The notes: a model not told the origin generated them from the letters alone. A stretch of 64,000 nucleotides of DNA from Bacteroidales bacterium KHT7 (GCA_900102385.1 FNBQ01000019.1:23213-87212); one strand, 5' to 3'. Positions 53,400-63,064 are shown, counted from the stretch's first letter. Translations and numbers: made by a program.

Positions 53400-55265
53400 T
53401 TATGCTTCAAGAAGGTTCATTCTACAGTTTCGGCAATCAAACTCAAGGCGGAACTTCCTGCCGTCGGACGATTGCAGATAATATGGCTCGCGGAAAGGCG
53501 ACTTGCGTGTTCCGTGCTTTGTGCACCAGCCTTCCATAAACTTTATGCAATGGCGGCACATCATCAGCACCGCGCCGTTCTTAGGCTCGCGTTCGTAAGC
53601 CCAGTCGACCTCCGAAAAGCCGTGACGCTTGTAAAAATCCATCGCCTTGGCGTTCATCACATTGGCACGATAGTTGCAATGCGATTCGCCTTCGAGTTTC
53701 TCGGGCAGAAGCGGAAAGCGAGCGTCGGTTTTCTCTGCCCTTACGTTCTTGCTCACGTTCTGCGGATGAGTTATAAGTCTGTCTTGCAGAAGTTTATCAA
53801 TTATCAGTCTTCGCCACTCGGCAAGAACAGACGACGGCACGAACCAGTTGTCGGAGAACTCAACTTCGAGATTCTTGAGCGCGAAAGGCGTGTTGCCAAG
53901 TTTTGCAAGTTGCGTGCGAATCTGGTTTTCCTGCGGAGAACGAGCCAGTTCCTTCTCGCGGTCGAAGGCGAGAGTAACGCTCATGTTGTCCTCGTCGGTA
54001 GCCGTGAGGGCGAATCCGCCGGATGTTTCGTAGAGTTTCATATCTACTGCCAGACGGCGTTCAGCCGTATCTTTAGACAATAGTTTCTCGAACTCTTGGT
54101 CGCTGTTTCGATATAGTTTCACGCGCTGCTTCAAGCCCTGAACGGGACTCTTCGGATAAAGGCGGTTGCCCTCTACCCTGTTCACCCTAAAGCCCTGAAG
54201 CGAGCCGTTCTCATCAATAAAGCAGAGTCCGTCGCCGTTGCTGAACGATGCGATGCCTGCCACCGAGAAATATCTGCCGCCGCGGCCAATCTCCTTTACC
54301 GTGCCAACCATCTCGCCAAGCGATTTGGGCGTGTAGATTGATGCAATATCGGGCTGACGGCCGTTGGCAAAATAAGTTGTGAAACCTCGGTTGAAACTTT
54401 TTGCCACAACGGGCTTGAACTGGAGTTCGGACGTTCCGCTCGATGCGCGCTTATATTCTTCGCGACGCTTCAGAATCTCGTCGATTTTCTGACGGTAGTA
54501 AGCCGTTACGTTCTTTACATAACTGGCATCCTTCAGTCTGCCCTCAATCTTGAACGAGCGCGCGCCGGCATCCATCAGAGCCTCAAGGTTTTCGCTCTGG
54601 TTCATATCTTTCAGCGACAGAAGATGCTTGGCTTTGTGAATCGTCTTTCCGTCGGCATCAATCATGTCGAAAGCCAAGCGGCAGAACTGGGCGCACTCGC
54701 CACGGTTGGCACTACGGTTGTAGCAATGCTGCGAAACGTAGCACTGGCCGCTGTAACTAACGCACAACGCGCCGTGAACAAACACCTCGAGCGGCACATC
54801 GGTAGCCTTGTGAATCTCGCTTATCTCGCCCATAGAGAGTTCGCGCGCCAGAACAACCTGTTCAAAACCAAGGTCGGCAAGGAATTTTGCCTGCTCGGGC
54901 GTGCGGTTGTCCATCTGGGTGCTGGCATGTAGCGGAATTGGCGGAAGATTGAGGCTAAGAAGCGCAAAATCCTGCACAATAAGGGCATCTACGCCAATCT
55001 TGTACAGTTCCCATATCATCTCCTCGGTATCCTTCAGTTCATCGTCGCGCAGAATGGTGTTTACCGTAACATAAATCTTTACGCGATAGATGTGGGCAAA
55101 CTCAACAAGTTGCCTTATGTCGTCGATGGAGTTTGTTGCTCCTGCGCGGGCACCAAAACGCGGAGCGCCGATGTAAACTGCATCAGCGCCGTGTTTTATA
55201 GCCTCAATTCCGCACTCAAGATTCTTTGCCGGAGAGAGGAGTTCAATGTATTTTGCTTTCTTCAT
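53400..55265 (-). CDS. U32-family peptidase, TrhP/RlhA-like RNA hydroxylation protein
   Basis: A 621-residue member of the U32 family. Family hallmarks: ELLSPAKNLECGIEAIKHGADAVYIG at the start (positions 8-33), FVHGALCVSYSGQC and CYNRSANRGECAQFCR, with the four conserved Cys that are linked to Fe-S or prephenate-dependent chemistry. In Escherichia coli the relatives TrhP and RlhA hydroxylate tRNA U34 and 23S rRNA C2501. The C-terminal 250 residues are the DUF3656-like extension. Starts right after the metA stop. Which RNA is modified cannot be told. Confidence 0.88.
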   Translation of the reverse strand: MKKAKYIELLSPAKNLECGIEAIKHGADAVYIGAPRFGARAGATNSIDDIRQLVEFAHIYRVKIYVTVNTILRDDELKDTEEMIWELYKIGVDALIVQDFALLSLNLPPIPLHASTQMDNRTPEQAKFLADLGFEQVVLARELSMGEISEIHKATDVPLEVFVHGALCVSYSGQCYVSQHCYNRSANRGECAQFCRLAFDMIDADGKTIHKAKHLLSLKDMNQSENLEALMDAGARSFKIEGRLKDASYVKNVTAYYRQKIDEILKRREEYKRASSGTSELQFKPVVAKSFNRGFTTYFANGRQPDIASIYTPKSLGEMVGTVKEIGRGGRYFSVAGIASFSNGDGLCFIDENGSLQGFRVNRVEGNRLYPKSPVQGLKQRVKLYRNSDQEFEKLLSKDTAERRLAVDMKLYETSGGFALTATDEDNMSVTLAFDREKELARSPQENQIRTQLAKLGNTPFALKNLEVEFSDNWFVPSSVLAEWRRLIIDKLLQDRLITHPQNVSKNVRAEKTDARFPLLPEKLEGESHCNYRANVMNAKAMDFYKRHGFSEVDWAYEREPKNGAVLMMCRHCIKFMEGWCTKHGTRKSPFREPYYLQSSDGRKFRLEFDCRNCRMNLLEA

Positions 55266-56186
55266 TTATTTTATATCCTCCAAATTGTATGGAGTTTCCT
55301 GATAAACGTAATAGTTGAGCCAGTTGCTGTAGAATAGATAGGCGTAACTGCGCCATCTAACCATCGGTCCGAGTTCGGGATTGTCGTCGCGATAATAGTT
55401 TACCGGCATCTTTATCTTCAAGCCCTTGCTGAGGTCGCGGATATACTCGTCGTCGAGCGTGTTCGGAGCATATTCAAGATGTCCTGTAACGAAAATCTGG
55501 CGGCCTCCGTTGGCTTTTACGATGAACACGCCTGCCTCGCGGCTCTCCGACATAATTTCCAGTCCGGGCACTTTCTCGATATCCTCGCGGCGGACCTCGG
55601 TGTGGCGGCTATGCGGCGCAAAGAAGCGGTCGTCGAATCCGCGGAACAGAGGGTCTTTGGTATTGTTGATGTCATGCTCGAACACGCCGAACATTTTGTT
55701 GTCGAGCGGATATTTCGGCACTCCGAAGTGATAGTACAATCCGGCCTGCGCCGCCCAACAGATGTAGAGTGTTGATGTGACGTGTGTCTTAGACCACTCA
55801 AAGATTTCCTTTATCTCGTCCCAGTATTCAACATCTTCGAAATCGAGTTGTTCGACGGGTGCGCCAGTTACAATAAGACCGTCGAACTTGTTATCCCTGA
55901 ACGCCTCGTCGAAATACTCGTAAAAGGCATCCATGTGCTCGATAGATGTGTTCTTTGATTCGTGCGTGCGCAGCTTCATGAACTTCATCTCAACCTGAAG
56001 CGGCGTGTTTGATAGCACCCTCACCAAGTCGGTCTCGGTAACAATCTTCAGCGGCATTAGGTTGAGCACCGCAATCTTCAGCGGACGAATGTCCTGAGAG
56101 TTGGCACGAATATCGTCGATGGCAAAAATGCCTTCTTCTTTCAGCAGCTCTATGGCTGGCAATTTATCTGGCAATCTTAATGGCAT
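55266..56186 (-). CDS. metA: MetA-type homoserine O-acyltransferase, probably acetyl-CoA dependent
   Basis: First step of methionine synthesis. 306 residues from the ATG at 56186. Catalytic Cys143 in YICWAAQAG, His236 and Glu238 in TGHLEY. The acyl-CoA specificity position in TGAPVE is Glu; in characterised MetA enzymes Glu here means acetyl-CoA and Gly means succinyl-CoA, so this is predicted to be homoserine O-acetyltransferase in spite of the usual family name. An upstream in-frame ATG at 56222 overlaps the promoter. First gene of an operon with U32. Confidence 0.92.
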   Translation of the reverse strand: MPLRLPDKLPAIELLKEEGIFAIDDIRANSQDIRPLKIAVLNLMPLKIVTETDLVRVLSNTPLQVEMKFMKLRTHESKNTSIEHMDAFYEYFDEAFRDNKFDGLIVTGAPVEQLDFEDVEYWDEIKEIFEWSKTHVTSTLYICWAAQAGLYYHFGVPKYPLDNKMFGVFEHDINNTKDPLFRGFDDRFFAPHSRHTEVRREDIEKVPGLEIMSESREAGVFIVKANGGRQIFVTGHLEYAPNTLDDEYIRDLSKGLKIKMPVNYYRDDNPELGPMVRWRSYAYLFYSNWLNYYVYQETPYNLEDIK

Positions 56187-56629
56187 AGGCTTATCCTGTC
56201 TTTTGTTTGTTTCAGAGTGCAAAATTACACAATTCTAACCAAATATTTACAATATTTTCGTTTTTGAGGCTGAAAATATTGTTTAGAGAAGGGATAATAT
56301 ACGTGAGTTCGTGATTAAAATCTATACATCTCTTGCTTTTACAACGCTTGGTTTATTGACCTTTTAAAACTCTGTACGCTGATTATATGAATATTACAGA
56401 CGCTGAAAGCGTCATTTCGGGCAATCGAATATTTATCGCTCGAACTATGGTCGCTTGCTACCGAAGGAAGTTTGTAAATGCTGATGATTTTTTCAGCGGT
56501 GGGAATTGCAAATTCCCGATTTTTTTGCTCAGCCGAATTCGGAAATTCGGCAGAACTTGAGCAAATAACCAGATGTGTCGAGCGCGAAAATTCGGCAGAA
56601 CCAAGAGGATGTTTTTCCTTAACTACGTG
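56187..56629. other. Intergenic region with palindromes, no gene
   Basis: 443 bp without a credible ORF. Contains the metA promoter (56220-56227), a palindrome GACGC-GCGTC near 56399, a perfect hairpin GGGAATT/AATTCCC (56501-56517) followed by GATTTTTTT, a nested hairpin GCCGAATT/AATTCGGC (56532-56551) inside GCTCA/TGAGC, and a second copy of AATTCGGCAGAAC near 56587. It looks like the remnant of a small repetitive element. Confidence 0.5.
56220..56227 (-). promoter_or_regulatory. Promoter -7 box of metA
   Basis: Complement reads TAATTTTG (TAnnTTTG), 33 bp before the metA ATG. Confidence 0.55.
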
Positions 56630-57520
56630 TTATTTTGACAGATTGATTATACAATCCAAAAGTTCGTATAGTTTCTCGTTATACATAACTCGGTCGGCAT
56701 CAATCAGTTTGTCTTTCAGCAGAATCTCAGTAGAGTCTTTGTGTTCTACGGTTATCGAGAGTTTGCCTTCGGGCTTTATCTTGTCCTCTATGTGGTAGAA
56801 CTGCGCCATGTCGTTGCCGTTGTAGAACATATCGTCGAGGCGCGTGAGGCAAAAATTCAACGCTTTGGCATCTTTTACCTTTTTGTTGCCAATTGCTATC
56901 TGCTTTCCCGATATTGTGCAACTCGTAGTCTTGCCAAGGCTGTCGGAATATTCTATCAGAATTTTCTTCTTTGCATATCTTTTTACGACATCTGTCGGCT
57001 CGGAATAAATCTTGTTTTTGTAGAATTCCTTTACTTTTCTTACATCCGACAAGAAATAGTAAAAGCCGGGAGATTTGTAAACTTTAGAAATACTATGATA
57101 GTCGCCATCTGGATTTGTTACAGCCCCCCATATATCTTCTGGACTTACATACACTCTAAAATCAGTAAAAATATGCGAGCGGTATATATTCCTTCCATAA
57201 TCTACCGCCAACACATTACTCTCGGTTAAAGTTGTGTTGCCTTGACGCATATATAACAACGGAGATTTTGTTATTAGATGTTTTTCAAAGAAAAATATCT
57301 TTAATATTTTCTTTTCTGTCCCAGAGAAAACTATTGCATCCTTATATTTCGAGAACAACGATCCTGCTTGTTCGTTTTCTTTATTGTACAACAGTTTACA
57401 AACCACCACACTATCAAAACGAAGCGTATGTCCCAAAAGAACGTTTTGCGCCCCACTTTTCAACGAAGGCAAAAGCGTAATCGCAAATAGTATAAACCTT
57501 ATTATCAGCCGTTTATTCAT
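56630..57520 (-). CDS. Secreted protein of unknown function
   Basis: A 296-residue exported protein; the ATG at 57520 gives a clean signal peptide MNKRLIIRFILFAITLLPSLKSGAQ cut after GAQ. The start further upstream (57571) adds 17 residues that spoil the signal. The mature part is charged with many Lys and Asp and no recognisable motif. AT-rich compared with the housekeeping genes. Not recognised. Confidence 0.6.
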   Translation of the reverse strand: MNKRLIIRFILFAITLLPSLKSGAQNVLLGHTLRFDSVVVCKLLYNKENEQAGSLFSKYKDAIVFSGTEKKILKIFFFEKHLITKSPLLYMRQGNTTLTESNVLAVDYGRNIYRSHIFTDFRVYVSPEDIWGAVTNPDGDYHSISKVYKSPGFYYFLSDVRKVKEFYKNKIYSEPTDVVKRYAKKKILIEYSDSLGKTTSCTISGKQIAIGNKKVKDAKALNFCLTRLDDMFYNGNDMAQFYHIEDKIKPEGKLSITVEHKDSTEILLKDKLIDADRVMYNEKLYELLDCIINLSK

Positions 57521-57618
57521 ATATTTCCGGATTTTTTTACGACACACAATGCTTAGAGTTAAACAAGACAAAGAAACGCAACAAAAAGGAGTTGCGTTTC
57601 TTTGCAGAGCTTATAAAT

Positions 57619-58137
57619 CTATTTTTTCTTGCCCGTAACAAAAGATTCTTTTAGGTTTCCCTTAAAATCGAAATAAAAATAAGTCTGCTCTTTCTGGCTG
57701 TTGTTTATCGGCAAAACAATCTTCAAAGCCTCGCTTGTTTTCTTGAAAATCTTCTTGATTGTATTCGACCTTCTGTCGGCTACAAAGATTATCCTATTCT
57801 TGTAATAGCATATTCCGTAAGACAGTTTCTCGCGATACAGTTTTTCAACCTCCGAGTCATAATCGATAAAATACTCGTTGCTGACAACTCTGTAATCGCT
57901 GTAAACACTCAAATCCTCGTCGGAAAGCACGCACAACAAGAACTTCATCTTAATCTGTGGATATTTCTTATCCATCGCGCCAAGCACCTTGTCGAGAAAA
58001 ACAGAATCAGCCACGACAGTCTTTTCACCCTCAAACTTAAGGAATTCTGGTACTTTCGGATTATCCGTCAAACAATTAGCACGCGCAGTAATACACGCCA
58101 ATGTCAAAACCAAAAATAAAAATCTTCTTATACTCAT
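57619..58137 (-). CDS. Small secreted protein of unknown function
   Basis: A 172-residue protein with a signal peptide (MSIRRFLFLVLTLACITARAN). The C-terminal part reads YFYFDFKGNLKESFVTGKKK. The mature domain looks alpha/beta. The ATG at 58137 is chosen because the longer form (58194) starts before the signal peptide. It is 68 bp downstream of the 58206-58478 gene in the same direction. Function unknown. Confidence 0.6.
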   Translation of the reverse strand: MSIRRFLFLVLTLACITARANCLTDNPKVPEFLKFEGEKTVVADSVFLDKVLGAMDKKYPQIKMKFLLCVLSDEDLSVYSDYRVVSNEYFIDYDSEVEKLYREKLSYGICYYKNRIIFVADRRSNTIKKIFKKTSEALKIVLPINNSQKEQTYFYFDFKGNLKESFVTGKKK

Positions 58138-58205
58138 GATATTATCCTTTTTTTTGAGAAATGGAGACGAGAAGGCAACGCCCGTCGCCTCCATATCCTT
58201 GTTTC

Positions 58206-58478
58206 TTACTTGAAGAATCCGCCGAGCGGAGAGTTCTTCAGTCCGTCAATCAAGCCCTCGGCTTTCTTCAGCACGTCGCTGTTGATAGGGAGCGACTTTG
58301 CTGCTTCCATCACCTTCTTCACGTCGTCGGCCGATACATTCTTTCCTACTTCCTTGAAAAGGTTTACCAGCGCGCCCACCTTGTCGGTTGAGTTGCCGTT
58401 AAGAATGTCGAAGAAACTCTTCTTCAGTTTGTCGTCGGCACCGATCATGTCTAAAATCTGCTTAACTGTCTCGTTCAT
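58206..58478 (-). CDS. Small helical protein, uncharacterised
   Basis: A 90-residue soluble, all-helical protein: MNETVKQILDMIG at the start, KVGALVNLFKEVG in the middle and SPLGGFFK at the end. No signal or Cys. It has its own TAnnTTTG promoter. It resembles small Bacteroidales proteins without a known role. Confidence 0.7.
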   Translation of the reverse strand: MNETVKQILDMIGADDKLKKSFFDILNGNSTDKVGALVNLFKEVGKNVSADDVKKVMEAAKSLPINSDVLKKAEGLIDGLKNSPLGGFFK

Positions 58479-58516
58479 AATTCTTAAATTTAATATTTAC
58501 GAATAGTTTACGGATG

Positions 58517-58524
58517 CAAATATA
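58517..58524 (-). promoter_or_regulatory. Promoter -7 box of the 90-residue protein
   Basis: Complement reads TATATTTG (TAnnTTTG), 39 bp before the ATG. Confidence 0.5.
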
Positions 58525-58550
58525 CACAAAATCCTCGGAATACATGACTG

Positions 58551-61500
58551 TTAGATTTCACGAATTCCCCATTCGTGAAGTCTGTTGATAATTCCCGAGT
58601 TGAGGGCATTGTCGGGATAGCCGAGCGATGTCTTCGGCTTGTTAAGCACGCCTTCGAACTCCGAAACGAACTTGGCCGGAATAACTTCGTAGGCAAGAAT
58701 TTCGCCCATCAGACCTTCGTTGTAAGGAAGTTCGCCGCCGTCCATGAGTCGCGTTTCCTCGAAATTAGACAGGCTATCGGCACGCATAAGCACTCGCGGA
58801 CGCGCCTTGTCTTCTTTTGATATTGTAAGAACGGCATCGTCTTTCTGAGCCAAAGAAGCGTAAACAAGTTTACTTTCGGAATTTCTTGAATATTCTCTCG
58901 ATGTATATTCGAGCAGTTCCCCTACCGGGATTTTCACCACATGACCGTTTTCGTAGCCAAGAACCAGATAGCCTTTCACCTCGTCGTCCTTAACGGCAAG
59001 CGTAAGCAGAGAGTTCTCGTCGTAGTCGTAACTGTCTATTTTCTTGAACTTGTTGCCGCTTAGGAACTTGAACAGGGCTATCGGCTCAACATAGTTGTCG
59101 GGGTCTTCGTAGTCAACAAGTACGTTTTTCCTGATGCGGCTTGTGCGAACCTCATCGTCTTTAGAACTTATGAACGGTTTTGACACGCTTACAGCATCCT
59201 GAGCCTGCTCTACTGGTTCTTCGGGCACAATTCTTAGCGGCTCGTCTGCTGGCTGAACCATGATTCGGCTTACACGCTGATATTCGGCAAACTGCTCTGC
59301 CGTTAGCTTTCTCTTGCTTCCTGCCTTACGCACATACCACATGTCGTTGTAAGGCAAGCCCGACGGAACAGGCAGTATTTCGACAGCCAGCACATCTTTT
59401 TCGGTATTCTCCCTGTCGAATTCTATTTTCTTTATGTATGTCGTTGCTATGTCGTTACCCCATTTAATGGCAATGGCATCGACAATGGCGCGGATATACT
59501 TGTCCTTGTCGCCATAGAACAGCGGATTGTTCAAGTCGTCCTCAACGCCAACACCATAGCCGAAATTGTTTACGCCGATATAAAGCACTCCGCCTCTTGT
59601 GTTGAAGAACGAATCGACAACCTTCAAAATCTCGTCCATCTGCTTTTCGTGGTCGGGCTGCATGCTTTCGGCACAGAAAACGATGCTTGTCTTATACTCA
59701 ACCTCCTCGGTTTCCTCGCCCGAGCCATAGAGCTTCAGTCCTGTCTCGCCGCCTTTAAGGTTGAGGAGCGTGATTATCTTGTTGTGGATATCGGTTGCAC
59801 ACGTCTCCAGTTTGTTTGCCTTTGTTATGTTGTATGCCAAAACGAGCGATGCCAGATTATTAAGCGAAGGGTTGCTGTTGGCAAGTTCGAACAGACTGGC
59901 GTTGTGCTCTGCCTTGTCCATAAAACTTACAATCTGCAACTGCATGAACTTCTCTTTCAGAACGACGTTGTTGCTGAAGAGTTCGGCATTGGCATTCTCC
60001 AACTGAACAAGTTTCTCCTCGTCTACCTTTGAGTTTGTTGCAAAATCGTGCAGCATGGCTATGATATCCATTCGGCCTTTGTAGTATGCCGCCTGAGACT
60101 CCCATCCTATCAGCAGGCACAGAACGCGGGCAAAGCCAAGATAGTTGAACGACTTTACATATTCCGAATCAATCTGAGCCATTCGGTCTATCATGTAGAT
60201 TACTTCCTTTACATAGGCCTCATCAATAAGTTTGTCGCTCTTCAGAATTTGCTCTTCTTCCTGCTGTGTTATAGTCTTCGAAATCTTGTCTACGCAACAT
60301 TCTTCCATTAGTCTTTTGAAGGCGGTGTTCAGGTCGAACTCGTAGAAATATGTATCGACAATGTCGCACGATATGTGGAATGTGCCCGTTCCTGCTCCGT
60401 TAAGGCGGCAGACTACGATGCTGTTCTTGTCTATGCCCTCGAACTCACTTGCGTTTCTGAGGCTCACGCTCACGCCCTCGCGCGTTATGGCTGGCGACAT
60501 TCCGTACTTGTTTGGTTTTCCGCCTACCGAGCAGATAATATCCTCGTCGAAGGTGTAATAATCGTTAGAGAAGTAGTTCTTCAGGTCGTCGACCATCGAG
60601 AAATGGAACAGTTCGTCTTCCTCGCCGATAATCTGCGCCTGAAAAACGAGGCGGCTGCCGTCTGCCGTATAGAAGTGGCGAAGCGATGTAGAAACCGAAT
60701 AGGCCACGATGTCGCTTACGTAGATATATCCGTTGCCGCCTATCTCGTCTTCAATCTGGCAATAGTATTTGTTTCTGTCAAACTCGTCCTGCCCCGTGAA
60801 GGTTATCCTTACGGTCTCGTCTACGCGATGTCGTTTTTTTGAGTTGCGCGCAATGGCAATGTTTTTTTTCTTTACATCAAACAGTTCCTGTTCAATCTCG
60901 GCCCACACATACTGATATGGCGTTATGTCGTTTGCCTTTATCGAAGAGAGGCTTGTTTCTGTTCGCGAAGACAGAAATACTTGCAGATTCTTCCACAGTC
61001 CGAGTTTTGTAGGGAACACGGGGTGGAGATTATCGTTCTCGGCAGCAGCCAACAAATGTATTCCTTCGCCCGAGACAAGCAGTCGGCCGTTTCCGCGCGA
61101 AAAGGAGTTTATCGTGTCTATGTTTCCACACGGAAGATTGAATATATAGTTTGGCAGAGTACTGACGTTCTGAATTGAATATGCCGGGAACTTGGCCTTT
61201 GAATGGAACAGATTGTAGTATGCTGCATTGATAAACTTTTCGGGTCTGATAGAATACAGGTAAGACGACAGCACGCACAGTCTTGCGGCATTCAGGCGAT
61301 AGTCGGCAATGCCCGATTCGCCCGACTTTTCCATAAGTTTCAGCTGTACTGCCAGCGCAAGCATGTTGTTGTCTATAATCCCTCGGTTGTCTTTTATCTT
61401 GTCAATCTTGCTGTCGCACTCTCTTACATAAAGTTCGAGCAGCTTTATAAGCGCGCTGCAAAAAGGCTCGCGCTCCCATATATGTATGTCTTTCTGGCAG

Positions 61501-62267
61501 ATGATATCGAGCAGTTCCTTTATGCGATGCTTCATCAAATCGGGCTTGCACAGGAACAGGCAAGAAAGGATGTTGAATTTTCTGTTTGGCTGATATACGA
61601 ATCCCGACACGCGTAGTTTTTCGAACAGGTTGTCGATGAAGCACGACGGAGTGTCTACAGATTCTTCGGTAGCCTCGTTTCTGATAAGTTCGGTAGCAAA
61701 GATGTAATAGTCCATCTGCTCTATCAAAAGCGACAGTCTTTCTTGATAAAAGTCTCTTTCGTTTATGCTGCAAATATTAAGGAGTTCGGACAGTTCGAGC
61801 AAGTCGGAACAGTCTTTCCTTACGGTTTGCAAAGATATTTTTTTGTTTAGCAGGCTCTGAATCCAGCGGTGACATTGCGCCTCGAACGATTTTTCTTTCT
61901 CCTCGGTTAAAAGCAGTTTTATAAAGTCCTTGGTGTTCCACGACACTTCTCTTTCCGAAAGCAAGTCGGTAAGTTTTTCTTCCGAAAGGCTGTCGTTATT
62001 CTGTTCAAAGTCGCTGATGTCTACGAGTTCTATCTTTGGATGTTTTTCGCTTATTGCCAGAATACGGCATTTTACTATCTGTCCTTTCGACAGCACAAGT
62101 TTCGACGTTCCCTGAAGATACGACGTTATGCCTGTCTGTTCATCAATAAGTTCGCAATAACTTGTATAGTTTGATTTTACTTTGTAGGCAATAACATCGC
62201 CAATATTGTAGGCTTGCGCCGGAGTAAGCCTTTCCTGACTTAAAGAATTTAAACTGTTTGTTTCCAT
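58551..62267 (-). CDS. Very large protein with S1-like N-terminus and Schlafen AlbA_2 domain
   Basis: A 1238-residue cytosolic protein. Residues 20-85 look like an S1/OB-fold nucleic-acid-binding unit (IGDVIAYKVKSNYTSY, GQIVKCRILAISEKHPKI). A second OB-like segment lies around 515-590. The middle is helical. Residues 850-985 match the Schlafen AlbA_2 domain: VEYKTSIVFC (Glu-x-Lys) and GGVLYIGVNNFGYGVGVEDD, ending with WYVRKAGSKRKL. The rest (1050-1238) is beta-rich without a known domain. Schlafen AlbA_2 domains are linked to RNA cleavage or DNA binding, including in phage defence. The gene lies in an accessory region near an IS. A defence role is inference. Confidence 0.8.
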   Translation of the reverse strand: METNSLNSLSQERLTPAQAYNIGDVIAYKVKSNYTSYCELIDEQTGITSYLQGTSKLVLSKGQIVKCRILAISEKHPKIELVDISDFEQNNDSLSEEKLTDLLSEREVSWNTKDFIKLLLTEEKEKSFEAQCHRWIQSLLNKKISLQTVRKDCSDLLELSELLNICSINERDFYQERLSLLIEQMDYYIFATELIRNEATEESVDTPSCFIDNLFEKLRVSGFVYQPNRKFNILSCLFLCKPDLMKHRIKELLDIICQKDIHIWEREPFCSALIKLLELYVRECDSKIDKIKDNRGIIDNNMLALAVQLKLMEKSGESGIADYRLNAARLCVLSSYLYSIRPEKFINAAYYNLFHSKAKFPAYSIQNVSTLPNYIFNLPCGNIDTINSFSRGNGRLLVSGEGIHLLAAAENDNLHPVFPTKLGLWKNLQVFLSSRTETSLSSIKANDITPYQYVWAEIEQELFDVKKKNIAIARNSKKRHRVDETVRITFTGQDEFDRNKYYCQIEDEIGGNGYIYVSDIVAYSVSTSLRHFYTADGSRLVFQAQIIGEEDELFHFSMVDDLKNYFSNDYYTFDEDIICSVGGKPNKYGMSPAITREGVSVSLRNASEFEGIDKNSIVVCRLNGAGTGTFHISCDIVDTYFYEFDLNTAFKRLMEECCVDKISKTITQQEEEQILKSDKLIDEAYVKEVIYMIDRMAQIDSEYVKSFNYLGFARVLCLLIGWESQAAYYKGRMDIIAMLHDFATNSKVDEEKLVQLENANAELFSNNVVLKEKFMQLQIVSFMDKAEHNASLFELANSNPSLNNLASLVLAYNITKANKLETCATDIHNKIITLLNLKGGETGLKLYGSGEETEEVEYKTSIVFCAESMQPDHEKQMDEILKVVDSFFNTRGGVLYIGVNNFGYGVGVEDDLNNPLFYGDKDKYIRAIVDAIAIKWGNDIATTYIKKIEFDRENTEKDVLAVEILPVPSGLPYNDMWYVRKAGSKRKLTAEQFAEYQRVSRIMVQPADEPLRIVPEEPVEQAQDAVSVSKPFISSKDDEVRTSRIRKNVLVDYEDPDNYVEPIALFKFLSGNKFKKIDSYDYDENSLLTLAVKDDEVKGYLVLGYENGHVVKIPVGELLEYTSREYSRNSESKLVYASLAQKDDAVLTISKEDKARPRVLMRADSLSNFEETRLMDGGELPYNEGLMGEILAYEVIPAKFVSEFEGVLNKPKTSLGYPDNALNSGIINRLHEWGIREI

Positions 62268-62310
62268 TTTTTGTTTTATTTGTTGTTATTTATAAGCGAT
62301 TTACGAGGTG

Positions 62311-62318
62311 CAAATATA
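62311..62318 (-). promoter_or_regulatory. Promoter -7 box of the Schlafen-domain gene
   Basis: Complement reads TATATTTG, 44 bp before the ATG. Confidence 0.5.
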
Positions 62319-62341
62319 CAAAATGTTTGTCAGAAAAAAAT

Positions 62342-62405
62342 AACTGTTCCCCGAAAAGAATTAACATAACTCTATTCGGGGAACATTGCTATCTGATATA
62401 GTTTG
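62342..62405 (-). repeat. Terminator-containing repeat, copy A
   Basis: A 64-bp sequence with an 11-bp stem TGTTCCCCGAA (62345-62355) and TTCGGGGAACA (62375-62385), followed on the minus strand by a T run. It ends transcription of the lipoprotein gene 62450-63064. Nearly the same sequence is present at 63563-63627. Confidence 0.8.
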
Positions 62406-62449
62406 TAGAGACAGCTCGTATAAAACGCACTAAAACAATCGCAGAAAAG

Positions 62450-63064
62450 TTACTTTCTTTTACTTTCCTTATATTTCATCCAATCTTCTTTTGTCTTCCA
62501 CATCCATTTTCTGTCCTTAATGAATTTTTCTCGTGGACGAACAATATTTGTGCAAGGAACAAAATGAAAATTATAATCATCATTTTTGTCACACAGTTTA
62601 TTACTTTCTAATGTATAAGAATTCTTTATTGCAAATTTATATCCCCAACATTCAGTACTAATATGCAACAAGTCCGTCCATCGATACATTTCACAATACA
62701 CAGTATCATTACTAACTTCATAAACACCCATCATAGACTGCCATTGTTTTGGATACAATATTTCTTTTGACAGACTATTGCCAAAATCTATCCTATCATT
62801 TTTTCTTTCACATCTGTCAAATCCAAATTCTGCACATATCCCATCTGGATAAAAAACATATCCCCACACATGTACAGAATCCATTCTTTCAACAGAGCCA
62901 CAAATATAGCATCCATCAACACGAAAAAGTCCTTGGTGTGCATTCTCTTCTCCATAAGTTAAGTGATTGTCAGCATATTTTTCCAACCAATTGCCAACTA
63001 CTGTATGGCAACCACACAACAAGCACAAAGTGAAAAAAGCTAATATTAATTTTATATTTTTCAT
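62450..63064 (-). CDS. Lipoprotein, uncharacterised, AT-rich
   Basis: A 204-residue lipoprotein with lipobox LCGC (Cys19). The mature region is rich in Tyr, Trp and Cys (GCYICGSV, WGYVFYPDGICAEFGF) and the C-terminus is strongly basic (KRK). Base composition is clearly more AT-rich than the housekeeping genes, which suggests acquisition. It overlaps the upstream lipoprotein gene by 4 bp. Not recognised. Confidence 0.65.
   Translation of the reverse strand: MKNIKLILAFFTLCLLCGCHTVVGNWLEKYADNHLTYGEENAHQGLFRVDGCYICGSVERMDSVHVWGYVFYPDGICAEFGFDRCERKNDRIDFGNSLSKEILYPKQWQSMMGVYEVSNDTVYCEMYRWTDLLHISTECWGYKFAIKNSYTLESNKLCDKNDDYNFHFVPCTNIVRPREKFIKDRKWMWKTKEDWMKYKESKRK

Noticed and set aside
52767..54083. 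438-codon plus-strand frame opposite the U32 and zinc-ribbon genes
   Set aside because: Spans the junction of two well-supported minus-strand genes and has no family features.
56478..56798. 106-codon plus-strand frame
   Set aside because: Half is antisense to the secreted protein gene and the rest is hairpin repeat sequence.
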